From the NCBI GenBank assembly GCA_947167435.1, contig CAMVIC010000074.1, forward strand, positions 1 through 7,143: 7,143 bases of DNA, in the 5' to 3' direction. The notes beneath the pieces were generated by a model that was not told where the DNA came from, searched no databases, and was given only the letters and a program-made list of their open reading frames with translations. The stretch is from an uncultured Clostridia bacterium (GTDB taxonomy: Bacteria > Bacillota_A > Clostridia > Oscillospirales > Oscillospiraceae). The position numbers and the translations under genes were made by a program. This document shows, piece after piece, positions 1-6,488 of this stretch; within the stretch, counting starts at the first letter, position 1; each line of letters opens with the position of its first letter.

Positions 1-25
1 ATGATTATTCATAAAGCGAGAGGAC

Positions 26-1366
26 TTACTTCCAGCCGAAGGTGGCCAGGCCGTAGATATACAGCGCAAGAACGCAGATGGGTACGAAGATCTGGAAAAC
101 CGGCTTCATCCAGTTGCGAACCTTCAGCCCCTTGCCGGCGTTGGCCTCAGCCACGAAGGCGTCCCAGCCCCAGCCGATCCGCCAGCAGCAGAAGAGGGAG
201 AAGACCAGCGCGCCCAGAGGCAGCAGGTTGGTGCTGACGATGAAATCCCAGAAGTCCAGCCAGGCGGAGCCCTCAGCAAAGGGCTGGAAGTGGAACACGC
301 TGTAGCCCAGCGCGGTGGTCAGGGCCAGCAGGAAGATGCCGATGCCGCAGACCAGGCAGCCCTTGGGCCGGCTCCAGCCGGTGAGCTCCCGGACACAGGC
401 CAGGATGTTTTCAAACACCGCAAGCTCCGTGGAGAAGGCTGCAAAGACCATGAACAGGAAGAAGAGGGTGCCCCAGAAGCGGCCGCCGGCCATGTTGTTG
501 AAGACCGTGGCCATGGTGTCGAACAGGAGGGAGGGGCCGGCGTTGACCTCAATGCCGTAGGTAAAGCAGGCGGGGAACATGATGAAGCCCGCCATGATGG
601 CCACAAAAGTGTCCAGCAGGATCACGTTCACCGACTCACCCATCAGGGAGTGGTCCTTGCCGATGTAGCTGCCGAAGATGGCCATGGAGCCGATGCCGAT
701 GCTCAGGGTGAAGAAGGCCTGATTCATGGCGGCGACGATCACCGAGCCGTTGATCTTGGAAAAGTCCGGGACCAGATAGAAGGACAGACCCTCCTTGGCG
801 CCGGGGAGGGTGCCGCTGTGCACGGCCAGCACCAGCATCAGCACAAAAAGCGCCACCATCAGGTACTTGGTGATCCGCTCCAGACCGCCCTGCAGGTCAA
901 AGCTCAGTACGCCGAAGCCCAGAACCACGGCAATCAGCAGATAGATCACATTGATGCCGGGATTGGTGATCATGGCCACAAAGCCCAGGTCGGCGGACTT
1001 GCCGGTGAGGAAGCGGACGAAGTAATACATCATCCAGCCGGTGACCACGGTATAGAAGGCCATCAGGGCCAGGTTGCCCAGCAGGGCAAAATAGCCGTGG
1101 ATATGCCATTTCTGACCGGGACGCTCCAGCTTCTGATACATTCTGACGGGGCTTGCCTGAGCGGCTCTGCCGATGGCAAACTCCATGGTCATGGAGGGCA
1201 GGCCCAGCAGAAGCAGGCACAGAATGTAGACCAGCACAAAGCCGCCTCCGCCGTACTGACCGGTCATCCAGGGAAACTTCCAGACGTTGCCGCAGCCGAT
1301 GGCACAGCCTGCGCTGAGCATGAGAAAGCCCATCCGGCTGCCGAGTTTTTCGCGTCCGTTACTCAT
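26..1366 (-). CDS. Sodium:neurotransmitter symporter (NSS/SNF) family transporter
   Basis: A 446-residue integral membrane protein that should couple uptake of an amino acid or related amine to sodium entry at the cytoplasmic membrane. Helix 1 carries the family signature AIGCGNVWKFP (residues 22-32) followed by a GGGGF turn; the Asn at 27 matches the Na1-site Asn of LeuT. The helix 6 region has NQAFFTLSIGIGS (215-227). Helix 8 has FAAFSTELA (308-316), where S312 and T313 fall at the LeuT Na2 positions T354 and S355. I count about 11 hydrophobic helices (last near 423-443), the short form seen in bacterial members such as MhsT and Tyt1 rather than the 12 of LeuT. The start is the ATG at 1366, with AGGAG eight bases upstream; the frame is open to 1444, but that extension is polar, runs through the promoter and has no ribosome site. 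The stop is TAA. Substrate cannot be read from sequence. Family call is firm. Confidence 0.93.
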   Translation of the reverse strand: MSNGREKLGSRMGFLMLSAGCAIGCGNVWKFPWMTGQYGGGGFVLVYILCLLLLGLPSMTMEFAIGRAAQASPVRMYQKLERPGQKWHIHGYFALLGNLALMAFYTVVTGWMMYYFVRFLTGKSADLGFVAMITNPGINVIYLLIAVVLGFGVLSFDLQGGLERITKYLMVALFVLMLVLAVHSGTLPGAKEGLSFYLVPDFSKINGSVIVAAMNQAFFTLSIGIGSMAIFGSYIGKDHSLMGESVNVILLDTFVAIMAGFIMFPACFTYGIEVNAGPSLLFDTMATVFNNMAGGRFWGTLFFLFMVFAAFSTELAVFENILACVRELTGWSRPKGCLVCGIGIFLLALTTALGYSVFHFQPFAEGSAWLDFWDFIVSTNLLPLGALVFSLFCCWRIGWGWDAFVAEANAGKGLKVRNWMKPVFQIFVPICVLALYIYGLATFGWK

Positions 1367-1404
1367 GGTTTCGTGCTCCTTTCTCTTGTAGGGGGATTGG
1401 AAAC

Positions 1405-1432
1405 AGTATAACGCTTTTCTACGATAAATCAA
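1405..1432 (-). promoter_or_regulatory. Sigma-A-type promoter of the NSS transporter gene
   Basis: On the minus strand, TTGATT (1432-1427) and TATACT (1410-1405) are separated by 16 bases. Transcription would begin near 1398, giving a leader of about 30 bases that contains the AGGAG ribosome site. This suggests the transporter is expressed separately from the galactose operon upstream, although no convincing terminator lies between them, so some read-through is possible. Confidence 0.7.
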
Positions 1433-1482
1433 TAGATTTTTCAAAAAAGTGCCGGGTGCGGACCAAAAAAACGAATTTATAT

Positions 1483-2973
1483 TCAGATCGCCGCGTTCAC
1501 TGCGTCCGCAAAACGCAGGAAAGCGGCCTTTCCGGCTTCGTCCCGTTTGTATACGCCTGCATCCTCCAGTACCCGCCGGAACACGTCGCCTACCTCCTGC
1601 TGCAGCACTTCCTCCGCGTTTTCCGCGGTGAGGCTGCGGCGGCGCAGAATGTCCTCCGCCCAGTCGGCGTGAAGGGCCAGAGCGGGATCGGAGCGCAGAT
1701 CGTCGCCGTTGAGCAGGGCGACGCGCAGCTGCTCCAGCTCCGTCTTCAGCCGGGAGGGCAGCACGGCCAGCCCCATGACCTCAATGAGACCGATGTTCTC
1801 CTTTTTGATGTGATGCAGCTCCGGGTGGGGATGGTAAAGGCCGAGAGGATATTCCTCCGTCGTCAGGTTGTTGCGCAGCACCAGGTCCAGCTGGTAATCC
1901 TCGCCCCGGCGACGGGCGATGGGGGTGATGGTGTTATGAGGCGTACCGTCGGTCTCGGCAAAGATCATGGCGTCGGCGTCGGTATAGCCGCGCCAGCAGC
2001 CCAGAATCCGGTCGGCCAGGTCCACGATCCGCCGGCTGTCCGGCCCGGTGAGACGGATTACCGACATGGGCCAGCGGACAATTCCCGCCCGCACGTCCTC
2101 GTAGCCGCGAAACACCAGCGGCGTCTCCTCCGGTGCCCTGGCCATGGCAAACTCGTAGTTTCCGCCCTGAAAATGGTCGTGGCTGAGGATGGAACCGCCC
2201 ACAATGGGCAAATCCGCGTTGGAGCCCACAAAGTAATGGGGGAACTGGCGGACAAAGTCAAAGAGCTTGCGGAAGGCGGCCCGGTCCACCTTCATGGGCG
2301 TGTGCCGGGAATTGAAGACGATGCAGTGCTCGTTGTAATATACGTAGGGGGAGTACTGCCAGAACCAGGGACTGTCGGCGATGGTCAGGGGGATAATCCG
2401 GTGATTCTGCCGGGCGGGATGGTTCATCCGGCCGGCATAACCCTCGTTCTCCGCGCAGAGCTGGCATTTGGGATAGCCCGACTGGGGGGCCAGCCGCGCG
2501 GCGGCAATGGCCCGCGGATCCTTCTCGGGCTTGGAGAGGTTGATGGTCACGTCCAGGGTGCCGTATTCACAGTCATAGGTCCACTTCAGATCCTTAGCAA
2601 TCCGGTCCCGCCGGATATAGTTGGTGTCGCAGCTGAAGCGGTAATACCAGTCGGTTGCAGCCCGGGGGCTCTCGGCATACAGGGCGGCAAAGCGCTGCCG
2701 CACTTCATGGGGATAGGGCGTAAGCGCACCCATAAGGCGGGTGTCGTAAAGGTCCCGGGCTGTGATGTTGTCATCCACCAGCCCCCGGCGGACCGCATCA
2801 TCGGTCAGCGCGCCCAGGATTTCCGGCAGGGGAGCGGCGACGGCCTCGCCCTCGCCCGCATCGTCCAGGCCCAGAATCTCCAGCAGACGGTTGAACACAT
2901 AAGTCTCGTCGCCGGGCTGGATCAGGCCCGTCTCCAGGCCGTAGTTCACCAGCGCGTCCAGATATCCCTTCAT
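1483..2973 (-). CDS. galT: UDP-glucose--hexose-1-phosphate uridylyltransferase, class II (GalT)
   Basis: Cytoplasmic Leloir-pathway enzyme that exchanges galactose-1-phosphate with UDP-glucose to give glucose-1-phosphate and UDP-galactose. The 496-residue length and layout fit the long class II GalT of Firmicutes, not the ~350-residue class I enzyme. Key sequence: SHDHFQGG (264-271), where H267 is by analogy the uridylylated histidine; PKCQLCAENEGYAGR (168-182) with a Cys pair; and HPHPELHHIKKENIG (381-395), a second His-rich family block. The ATG at 2973 is chosen because GGAGG lies seven bases before it; an in-frame GTG at 2979 would sit only one base from that site. The ATG overlaps the galK stop as ATGA, so the gene is probably translationally coupled to galK. 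The stop is TGA. No galE follows. The identification is firm; the nucleophile assignment is by analogy. Confidence 0.95.
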   Translation of the reverse strand: MKGYLDALVNYGLETGLIQPGDETYVFNRLLEILGLDDAGEGEAVAAPLPEILGALTDDAVRRGLVDDNITARDLYDTRLMGALTPYPHEVRQRFAALYAESPRAATDWYYRFSCDTNYIRRDRIAKDLKWTYDCEYGTLDVTINLSKPEKDPRAIAAARLAPQSGYPKCQLCAENEGYAGRMNHPARQNHRIIPLTIADSPWFWQYSPYVYYNEHCIVFNSRHTPMKVDRAAFRKLFDFVRQFPHYFVGSNADLPIVGGSILSHDHFQGGNYEFAMARAPEETPLVFRGYEDVRAGIVRWPMSVIRLTGPDSRRIVDLADRILGCWRGYTDADAMIFAETDGTPHNTITPIARRRGEDYQLDLVLRNNLTTEEYPLGLYHPHPELHHIKKENIGLIEVMGLAVLPSRLKTELEQLRVALLNGDDLRSDPALALHADWAEDILRRRSLTAENAEEVLQQEVGDVFRRVLEDAGVYKRDEAGKAAFLRFADAVNAAI

Positions 2974-2985
2974 TTGCACACCTCC
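2970..2985 (-). promoter_or_regulatory. galK/galT overlap and galT ribosome binding site
   Basis: The galT ribosome site GGAGG (2985-2981) is inside the last codons of galK, and the galK stop TGA (2972-2970) overlaps the galT ATG (2973-2971) as ATGA. Such junctions usually couple translation of the second gene to the first, and this one decides the galT start in favour of ATG over the upstream GTG at 2979. Confidence 0.85.
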
Positions 2986-4151
2986 AGCAAAACGCCGCCC
3001 TCAGGACGGATATTCAGCACGGCGCAGCTGCCTGCGCCCAGATACAGCTCCATATGATCCCGGAAGGCGTCCAGCATGTCCAGCGGCACAAAGGCCTGAA
3101 TCGTGCCGGCAAAGCCGCCGCCGTGGACCCGGCAGGCACCCCGGCCGCCCAGCAGCTTCTCCGCCAGCGTCAGGGCCACGGCCAGGTCCTGGTGTACGGT
3201 ATAGCCCGCGGGGACCACGTTTTGCAGCAGCGTCCAGCTGGAGCGGCCGGAGGCCCTCACCAGGGCCAGAAAACGGTCAAAGTCCCCGGCCTTCAGTGCG
3301 GCCACCTGCTCCGTGACCCGGCGGTTATCCTCATAGATATGGACAGCGCGCAGCAGCGCCCGGTCCCCGGCTGCACTGCGGACTTCATTGAGCCGGGCGT
3401 AAAACGCTTCTTCCGGCACCTGCCGCAGGTACTCCTTGCCGAAAACCCGGGACACCGCGCCCAGCTCCCCGGGAATGGCGGCGTAGTCGTCGGTCAGGTC
3501 CGCATGGTCGGCGCCGCTGTCAATGATGCAGAGCGCGTAGCCGTACCGGGCCAGGTCCAGACTCAGATGCTCCACCTGCGGGGCTTCCCGGTCGGCAAAG
3601 TCGATGGTGATGACGCCGCCGATGGAGGAGGCCGCCTGGTCCATCAGCCCGCAGGGCTTGCCGAAATATACGTTCTCCGCGTACTGACCCAGCTGGGCGA
3701 TCTGCAGCGGCGTCAGTCCGCAGGAAGAGAGATGGTTGATGACGGTGCCGATCAGCACCTCAAAGGCGGCGGAGGAGGAGAGACCGCTGCCGGGCAGCAC
3801 CCGGCTGGTCACATAGGCGTCAAAGCCCGGAACCGTGCAGCCCCGCGCCTCGATGCCGGCGGCAATGCCGCGAATGAGCGCGGCGGTGCTGCCGTATTCC
3901 GTCGCCCGGACGGAGAGAGAATCCAGAGAGATTTCACACAGCGGGTAGCCCTCGGACAGAACCCGGATGAGCGGTTCCCCGTTTTCCGCCACGGCGGCGA
4001 CGGTGTCAACGCTGACCGCGGCGGCCAGCACCCGGCCCAGCTGGTGGTCGGTGTGGTTGCCGCCCAGCTCCGTCCGGCCGGGAGCGGAGAACAGATATTG
4101 CGCCCCGCGTCCGAAGCGGGCGGCGAACTTTTCCTTCAGGGTCTCATACAT
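2970..4151 (-). CDS. galK: Galactokinase (GHMP kinase family), clostridial variant
   Basis: Cytoplasmic kinase that should convert galactose and ATP to galactose-1-phosphate, the substrate of GalT encoded next to it. The 393-residue length is normal for GalK. Three GHMP landmarks are present in order: the sugar-binding signature PGRTELGGNHTDHQLG (24-39), the ATP loop LPGSGLSSSAAFE (119-131), and the C-terminal CRVHGGGFAGT (340-350). The catalytic Asp is D171 in CGLMDQ (human D186). The odd point is that the signature reads GGNHTDH where well-studied enzymes read GEHTDY, so the Glu that contacts the sugar is Asn32 and the Tyr is His36; Arg26, His33 and Asp35 are kept. The ATG at 4151 has GGAGG eight bases upstream; the frame stays open to 4274, but that stretch holds the promoter and terminator hairpin. 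First gene of the operon, overlapping galT. Galactokinase is the best call, supported by galT; another sugar specificity is possible. Confidence 0.9.
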   Translation of the reverse strand: MYETLKEKFAARFGRGAQYLFSAPGRTELGGNHTDHQLGRVLAAAVSVDTVAAVAENGEPLIRVLSEGYPLCEISLDSLSVRATEYGSTAALIRGIAAGIEARGCTVPGFDAYVTSRVLPGSGLSSSAAFEVLIGTVINHLSSCGLTPLQIAQLGQYAENVYFGKPCGLMDQAASSIGGVITIDFADREAPQVEHLSLDLARYGYALCIIDSGADHADLTDDYAAIPGELGAVSRVFGKEYLRQVPEEAFYARLNEVRSAAGDRALLRAVHIYEDNRRVTEQVAALKAGDFDRFLALVRASGRSSWTLLQNVVPAGYTVHQDLAVALTLAEKLLGGRGACRVHGGGFAGTIQAFVPLDMLDAFRDHMELYLGAGSCAVLNIRPEGGVLLEVCK

Positions 4152-4171
4152 GACCTTATCCTCCAAAATAA

Positions 4172-4192
4172 TCCGCCGCAGGATGCGACGGA
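4172..4192 (-). promoter_or_regulatory. Hairpin in the galK leader
   Basis: In the transcript, CCGTCGC and GCGGCGG pair around a five-base ATCCT loop (seven pairs with one G-U, plus an outer A-U). It sits between the predicted transcription start (near 4205) and the GGAGG ribosome site and is followed by an AU-rich stretch (ATTATTTT). It could stabilise the message or act as a weak attenuator. The structure is seen in sequence; its role is inferred. Confidence 0.45.
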
Positions 4193-4211
4193 GAATCACT
4201 TGATTGAAATA

Positions 4212-4240
4212 AAAATACCATAGTTCCGGCTTCTGGTCAA
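4212..4240 (-). promoter_or_regulatory. Promoter of the galK-galT operon (extended -10)
   Basis: On the minus strand, TTGACC (4240-4235) and TATTTT (4217-4212) are 17 bases apart, and the -10 element is preceded by TG plus one base, an extended -10. Transcription would start near 4205, about 54 bases before the galK ATG. No clear catabolite-response (cre) element or other operator was recognised in it. Confidence 0.72.
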
Positions 4241-4259
4241 CGAAAAACGCCTTGAAACA

Positions 4260-4289
4260 GGAAACTCCGGCCATCCGGCCGGAGTTTCC
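4260..4289 (-). terminator. Likely terminator of the beta-helix protein gene
   Basis: A perfect 13-bp inverted repeat, GGAAACTCCGGCC and its complement, around a four-base loop, starting 16 bases after the stop codon of the upstream gene. On the minus strand the stem is followed by TGTTTC and, a little later, a TTTTT run, so the U-tract is imperfect. Position and stem strength support termination just ahead of the galK promoter. On the plus strand no T-tract follows. Confidence 0.65.
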
Positions 4290-4305
4290 GAAAGTGAGAG
4301 CTGTT

Positions 4306-6201
4306 TTACCAATCGCGGCCGTGCCCGCCGAAGCTGTTCTGCCGGCCGTCCGTACCGGATCCGTCGAAGCCGTTCTGTTGCCCGCCCATGCCGGGTCCGC
4401 CGAAGCCGTTTGGCTGCCCGCCCATGCCGGGTCCGCCGAAGCCGTTCTGCTGCCCGCCCATGCCGGGTCCGCCGAAACCGTTCGGCTGCCCGCCCATACC
4501 GGGTCCGCCGAAGCCGCCCATCTGACCGCCCTGTCGGCCGCCCATACCGGGCCCGCCGAAACCGCCCATGCCCATGCCGCTGCCGTAGATCAGGGAATCC
4601 AGCGTGATGGTCTGCGTCTCAGCGCCGGCGGTGACGGTATAGGTGCCGCCCTGAACCATGCCCTCAGTGCTGATCACTACGGAGCTGTAGTCCTTGACGG
4701 GCTGGAAGTCGGCCAGTACCTTTCCGGCTTCATCCGCGATGGAGACGGTACTGCCCGCCGCCTGGGTGTCGGCAAGATTGAGGAGGATGCTGCCCTGAGT
4801 GGAGCCGCTGCCAAAGTTTTCCGCCATGCCCGCCGCACCGGCCGCGATGACCGTGCCGCCGCTGATGCTGGCGCCGGTGCCGTAATCCAACGAGCCGTTT
4901 CCGCTGTCGGTAGGGCCGCTGATGAAGGTTACGCCGCCGGTGACGATCAGTTCTCCGTTTGCGTCCAGCCCGTCGCCCATGGCGTCGATCAGCAGGGTAC
5001 CGCCGCTGACGGTCAGAGTCGAGCCGGAATCCCCGGCGAAGGGGTCGCCGCCGAACATGCCCCAGGCGTTGGAGCCGTCGCTGCCGCCGGCGGCGTTGAT
5101 GCCGTCGTCCTGGGCCACAATGCTGACACTGCCCCCGGCAATCAGGACGTCGTTTGCCTCCAGCCCCTCATAGCTGCCGGTCACGCTGATCTCACCGCCG
5201 TTTACGGTCAGCGTACTGTCCGCATGAATCCCGTCGTCTCCGGTGGAGAGCGTCAGACTGCCGCCGTTTATGATGGCGGTGTCAGCTGCGTGGATGGCGT
5301 CGTCCACAGCGTCGACCTTGAGGGTTCCGCCGTTGACGGTGATGCCGGTATCGGACTCAATGCCCTTGCCGCTGCGCACGCTGCTGTCACCGGCGTTGAT
5401 GACGATGCTGCCGTCCTCAATGAGAATATTGCCGGTGGCGTCAAAACCATCCTTCCGGGTGAGAAGATTCAGACTGCCGCCCAGGATGGTAATGCCGCCC
5501 TTGTCTGCATCCTCGCTGTTGGTGGTGCTGACGGCGTCACCCTTGCAGTCGACACTGATGCTGCCGCCTTCCACGGTGACGCTGTCCTTGCCGCAGAGAG
5601 CCTTGCCGCCCGCTTCCACATAAACCGTACCGCTTTTGATCTTCAGATCGTCCTTGCTGACTACACCGTGGTTTGCGGCGGAGGAAACGTTCAGCACGCC
5701 CTCGCCGCTGAGAGTCAGGTCGCACCTGGAGAAAATGGCTGCGTCCACGTTGCTGTCGGTGGAAAACTCGCCGCTGCTGGCGACCAGGTTCACGCTGCCG
5801 GAGACGGTGGAGAGCACCACTTTGTCGGCGCTGAGAGCGTAGATGGCTGCGTCGCCGATGTTGGAGAGGTGGATGCCGTTGAGCAGGAGCTTTACCTTGG
5901 CGTCCTCCGGGGCGTCAATTACAATCTGGCCTCCTGCCAGCGCGCCGGTAAGGATATAGCTGCCCTCTGCAGTGATGGTGACGGTGTTGCCGCTGAGGCG
6001 GATTCCTTCGCCGGTAAAGCTCACGCCGCTTTCGCTGAGGGTGATGAGAGCGGCCTCACTGTCGAGCTCGGCGATATCCTGCCCGACGGTGACGTCGGTG
6101 GGAATCTGTTCGGCGGCGAAGGCGGTGCCTGCCACGCCGCAGCCCAGAATCAGACTTCCGGTCAGCAGAACGGAGAGCACAAGTGTCGAATATTTGTTCA
6201 T
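4306..6201 (-). CDS. Secreted Cthe_2159-type beta-helix carbohydrate-binding protein with Gly-rich repeat tail
   Basis: A 631-residue exported protein. Residues 1-30 form a signal peptide with cleavage probably after TAFA (26-29); a Cys at 21 in LILGC is a poor lipobox, so lipid anchoring is less likely. Residues ~60-430 are a right-handed beta-helix: short strands (TVNGG, TLTVSGG) alternate with a recurring turn of the type D-[DG]-[AG]-I-x-A, whose central hydrophobic residue recurs at 281, 303, 325, 347 and 368, about 22 residues per turn, roughly 12 turns in all. This matches the Cthe_2159 / PF14262 family, known for binding cellulose and acidic sugars and related in fold to polysaccharide lyases; the Asp-rich turns could bind calcium. 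A Ser/Gly-rich loop interrupts at 372-394. Residues 430-540 look like a second beta-rich part, and 541-631 are a Gly-rich repeat tail. The ATG at 6201 starts the signal peptide, with AAAGGA 11 bases upstream; the open frame to 6447 crosses the promoter. It has its own promoter and terminator. Ligand and surface location are inferred. Confidence 0.85.
   Translation of the reverse strand: MNKYSTLVLSVLLTGSLILGCGVAGTAFAAEQIPTDVTVGQDIAELDSEAALITLSESGVSFTGEGIRLSGNTVTITAEGSYILTGALAGGQIVIDAPEDAKVKLLLNGIHLSNIGDAAIYALSADKVVLSTVSGSVNLVASSGEFSTDSNVDAAIFSRCDLTLSGEGVLNVSSAANHGVVSKDDLKIKSGTVYVEAGGKALCGKDSVTVEGGSISVDCKGDAVSTTNSEDADKGGITILGGSLNLLTRKDGFDATGNILIEDGSIVINAGDSSVRSGKGIESDTGITVNGGTLKVDAVDDAIHAADTAIINGGSLTLSTGDDGIHADSTLTVNGGEISVTGSYEGLEANDVLIAGGSVSIVAQDDGINAAGGSDGSNAWGMFGGDPFAGDSGSTLTVSGGTLLIDAMGDGLDANGELIVTGGVTFISGPTDSGNGSLDYGTGASISGGTVIAAGAAGMAENFGSGSTQGSILLNLADTQAAGSTVSIADEAGKVLADFQPVKDYSSVVISTEGMVQGGTYTVTAGAETQTITLDSLIYGSGMGMGGFGGPGMGGRQGGQMGGFGGPGMGGQPNGFGGPGMGGQQNGFGGPGMGGQPNGFGGPGMGGQQNGFDGSGTDGRQNSFGGHGRDW
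4333..4512 (-). repeat. 36-bp tandem repeat encoding a Gly-rich 12-residue motif
   Basis: Four near-identical 36-bp units (4369-4512) encode FGGPGMGGQPNG and FGGPGMGGQQNG in strict alternation, followed by one degenerate unit, FDGSGTDGRQNS (4333-4368), and a partial one at the C-terminus ending in HGRDW. Toward the N-terminal side the same FGGPGMGG core appears once more in a looser 16-residue form (residues 548-563). The two QQ units differ by one base and the two QP units by three. Loss or gain of a unit keeps the reading frame. The tail is likely flexible and exposed, possibly a wall-contact or spacer segment; that role is inferred. Confidence 0.9.
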
Positions 6202-6212
6202 GGATGAATGTA

Positions 6213-6228
6213 TCCTTTCTTCAGAAAG
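6213..6228 (-). promoter_or_regulatory. Ribosome site of the beta-helix gene, partly inside a hairpin
   Basis: On the transcript CTTTCT and AGAAAG can pair, with the second arm containing AAAG of the ribosome site AAAGGA (6218-6213). The spacer to the ATG is 11 bases, longer than the 7-8 bases of the other genes here. Both features could lower or regulate translation. The stem is short and AU-rich, so this is a weak inference. Confidence 0.4.
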
Positions 6229-6233
6229 CGTTA

Positions 6234-6270
6234 CAGTCCGTTCTTCTCGGCGGCCTGCCCGTCCGGACTG
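6234..6270 (-). repeat. Inverted repeat in the leader of the beta-helix gene
   Basis: CAGTCCG (read on the minus strand at 6270-6264) and CGGACTG (6240-6234) are perfect complements, seven pairs, around 23 bases that are themselves GC-rich. It lies wholly within the predicted leader RNA (start near 6285). It could fold as an RNA stem or serve as a protein site; nothing identifies a known riboswitch. Confidence 0.4.
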
Positions 6271-6291
6271 ATCTCCGGCTTCCTGTTTACC

Positions 6292-6320
6292 ATTATACAG
6301 GGGAGGAAAAGCAGAATCAA
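6292..6320 (-). promoter_or_regulatory. Promoter of the beta-helix protein gene
   Basis: On the minus strand TTGATT (6320-6315) and a perfect TATAAT (6297-6292) are 17 bases apart. The predicted start is near 6285, leaving an unusually long and GC-rich leader of about 84 bases before the ATG at 6201. Confidence 0.75.
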
Positions 6321-6352
6321 GCACGGAGAACACACGGTTTGCCTTCCGTGCT
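6320..6352. repeat. Interrupted palindrome next to the beta-helix gene promoter
   Basis: AGCACGGA (6320-6327) and TCCGTGCT (6345-6352) are perfect 8-bp inverted repeats with a 17-base spacer. The inner half-site touches the last base of the -35 element, so the pair is well placed to be an operator for an activator or repressor. No regulator is identified. Confidence 0.45.
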
Positions 6353-6377
6353 GCGTCTGCAGGATAGCACCGCAAGC

Positions 6378-6392
6378 TTAAATATAATTTAA
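6378..6392. repeat. AT-rich perfect palindrome
   Basis: TTAAAT-ATA-ATTTAA is a 6+6 inverted repeat with a three-base centre, in an otherwise mixed-composition region and between the two divergent promoters. It contains TATAAT on the plus strand, but no -35 element is found at the right distance. It could be an operator or simply a flexible AT-rich spacer. Confidence 0.4.
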
Positions 6393-6452
6393 TGTTGTGT
6401 CCTGCGGATAAACCAAACTGCACGGGAAAAAGCAGTCTCTTTGTCAATCCTG

Positions 6453-6481
6453 TTGCAAAAAATGGGAGCGCATAGTATACT
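6453..6481 (+). promoter_or_regulatory. Promoter of the rightward gene (first of two candidates)
   Basis: TTGCAA (6453-6458) and TATACT (6476-6481) are separated by exactly 17 bases. Transcription would start near 6488, about 63 bases before the ATG at 6551. Confidence 0.6.
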
Positions 6482-6488
6482 TTATATG

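Noticed and set aside
1443..1471. Two T-runs on the minus strand after galT (T7 at 1471-1465, T6 at 1448-1443) as a terminator
   Set aside because: No stem of more than three or four pairs directly precedes either run, so an intrinsic terminator is not supported; galT termination is unresolved.
1456..3057. Plus-strand open frame of 533 codons antisense to galT
   Set aside because: GalT on the other strand is certain. Long antisense frames occur opposite all four minus-strand genes here (also 290-1411 and 3054-4223), as expected from GC-rich third codon positions that avoid stops in the opposite strand.
4152..4274. N-terminal extension of galK to an ATG at 4274
   Set aside because: The extension crosses the promoter (4212-4240) and the 13-bp hairpin, has no ribosome site, and precedes the usual GalK N-terminus; the ATG at 4151 has GGAGG at ideal spacing.
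6133..6201. Lipoprotein signal (LILGC, Cys21) in the beta-helix protein
   Set aside because: Leu at the -2 position is a poor lipobox residue and a hydrophobic stretch ending in the good AFA cleavage site follows; type I cleavage after residue 29 is preferred, though not proven.
4252..6207. Plus-strand open frame of 651 codons antisense to the beta-helix gene, with its own apparent Ala-rich repeats
   Set aside because: It mirrors the sense gene and its 36-bp array; the product is a low-complexity Ala/Val/Gly/Asp sequence with no recognisable domain, while the minus-strand protein has a signal peptide, ribosome site, promoter and family match.
6202..6447. N-terminal extension of the beta-helix protein to 6447
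   Set aside because: It would place 82 polar residues before a clear signal peptide and run through the TTGATT/TATAAT promoter.
6442..6447. Consensus TTGACA on the minus strand as a -35 element for the beta-helix gene
   Set aside because: The sequence 16-18 bases downstream (around 6419-6424) has no -10 resemblance, and a complete promoter exists at 6292-6320.
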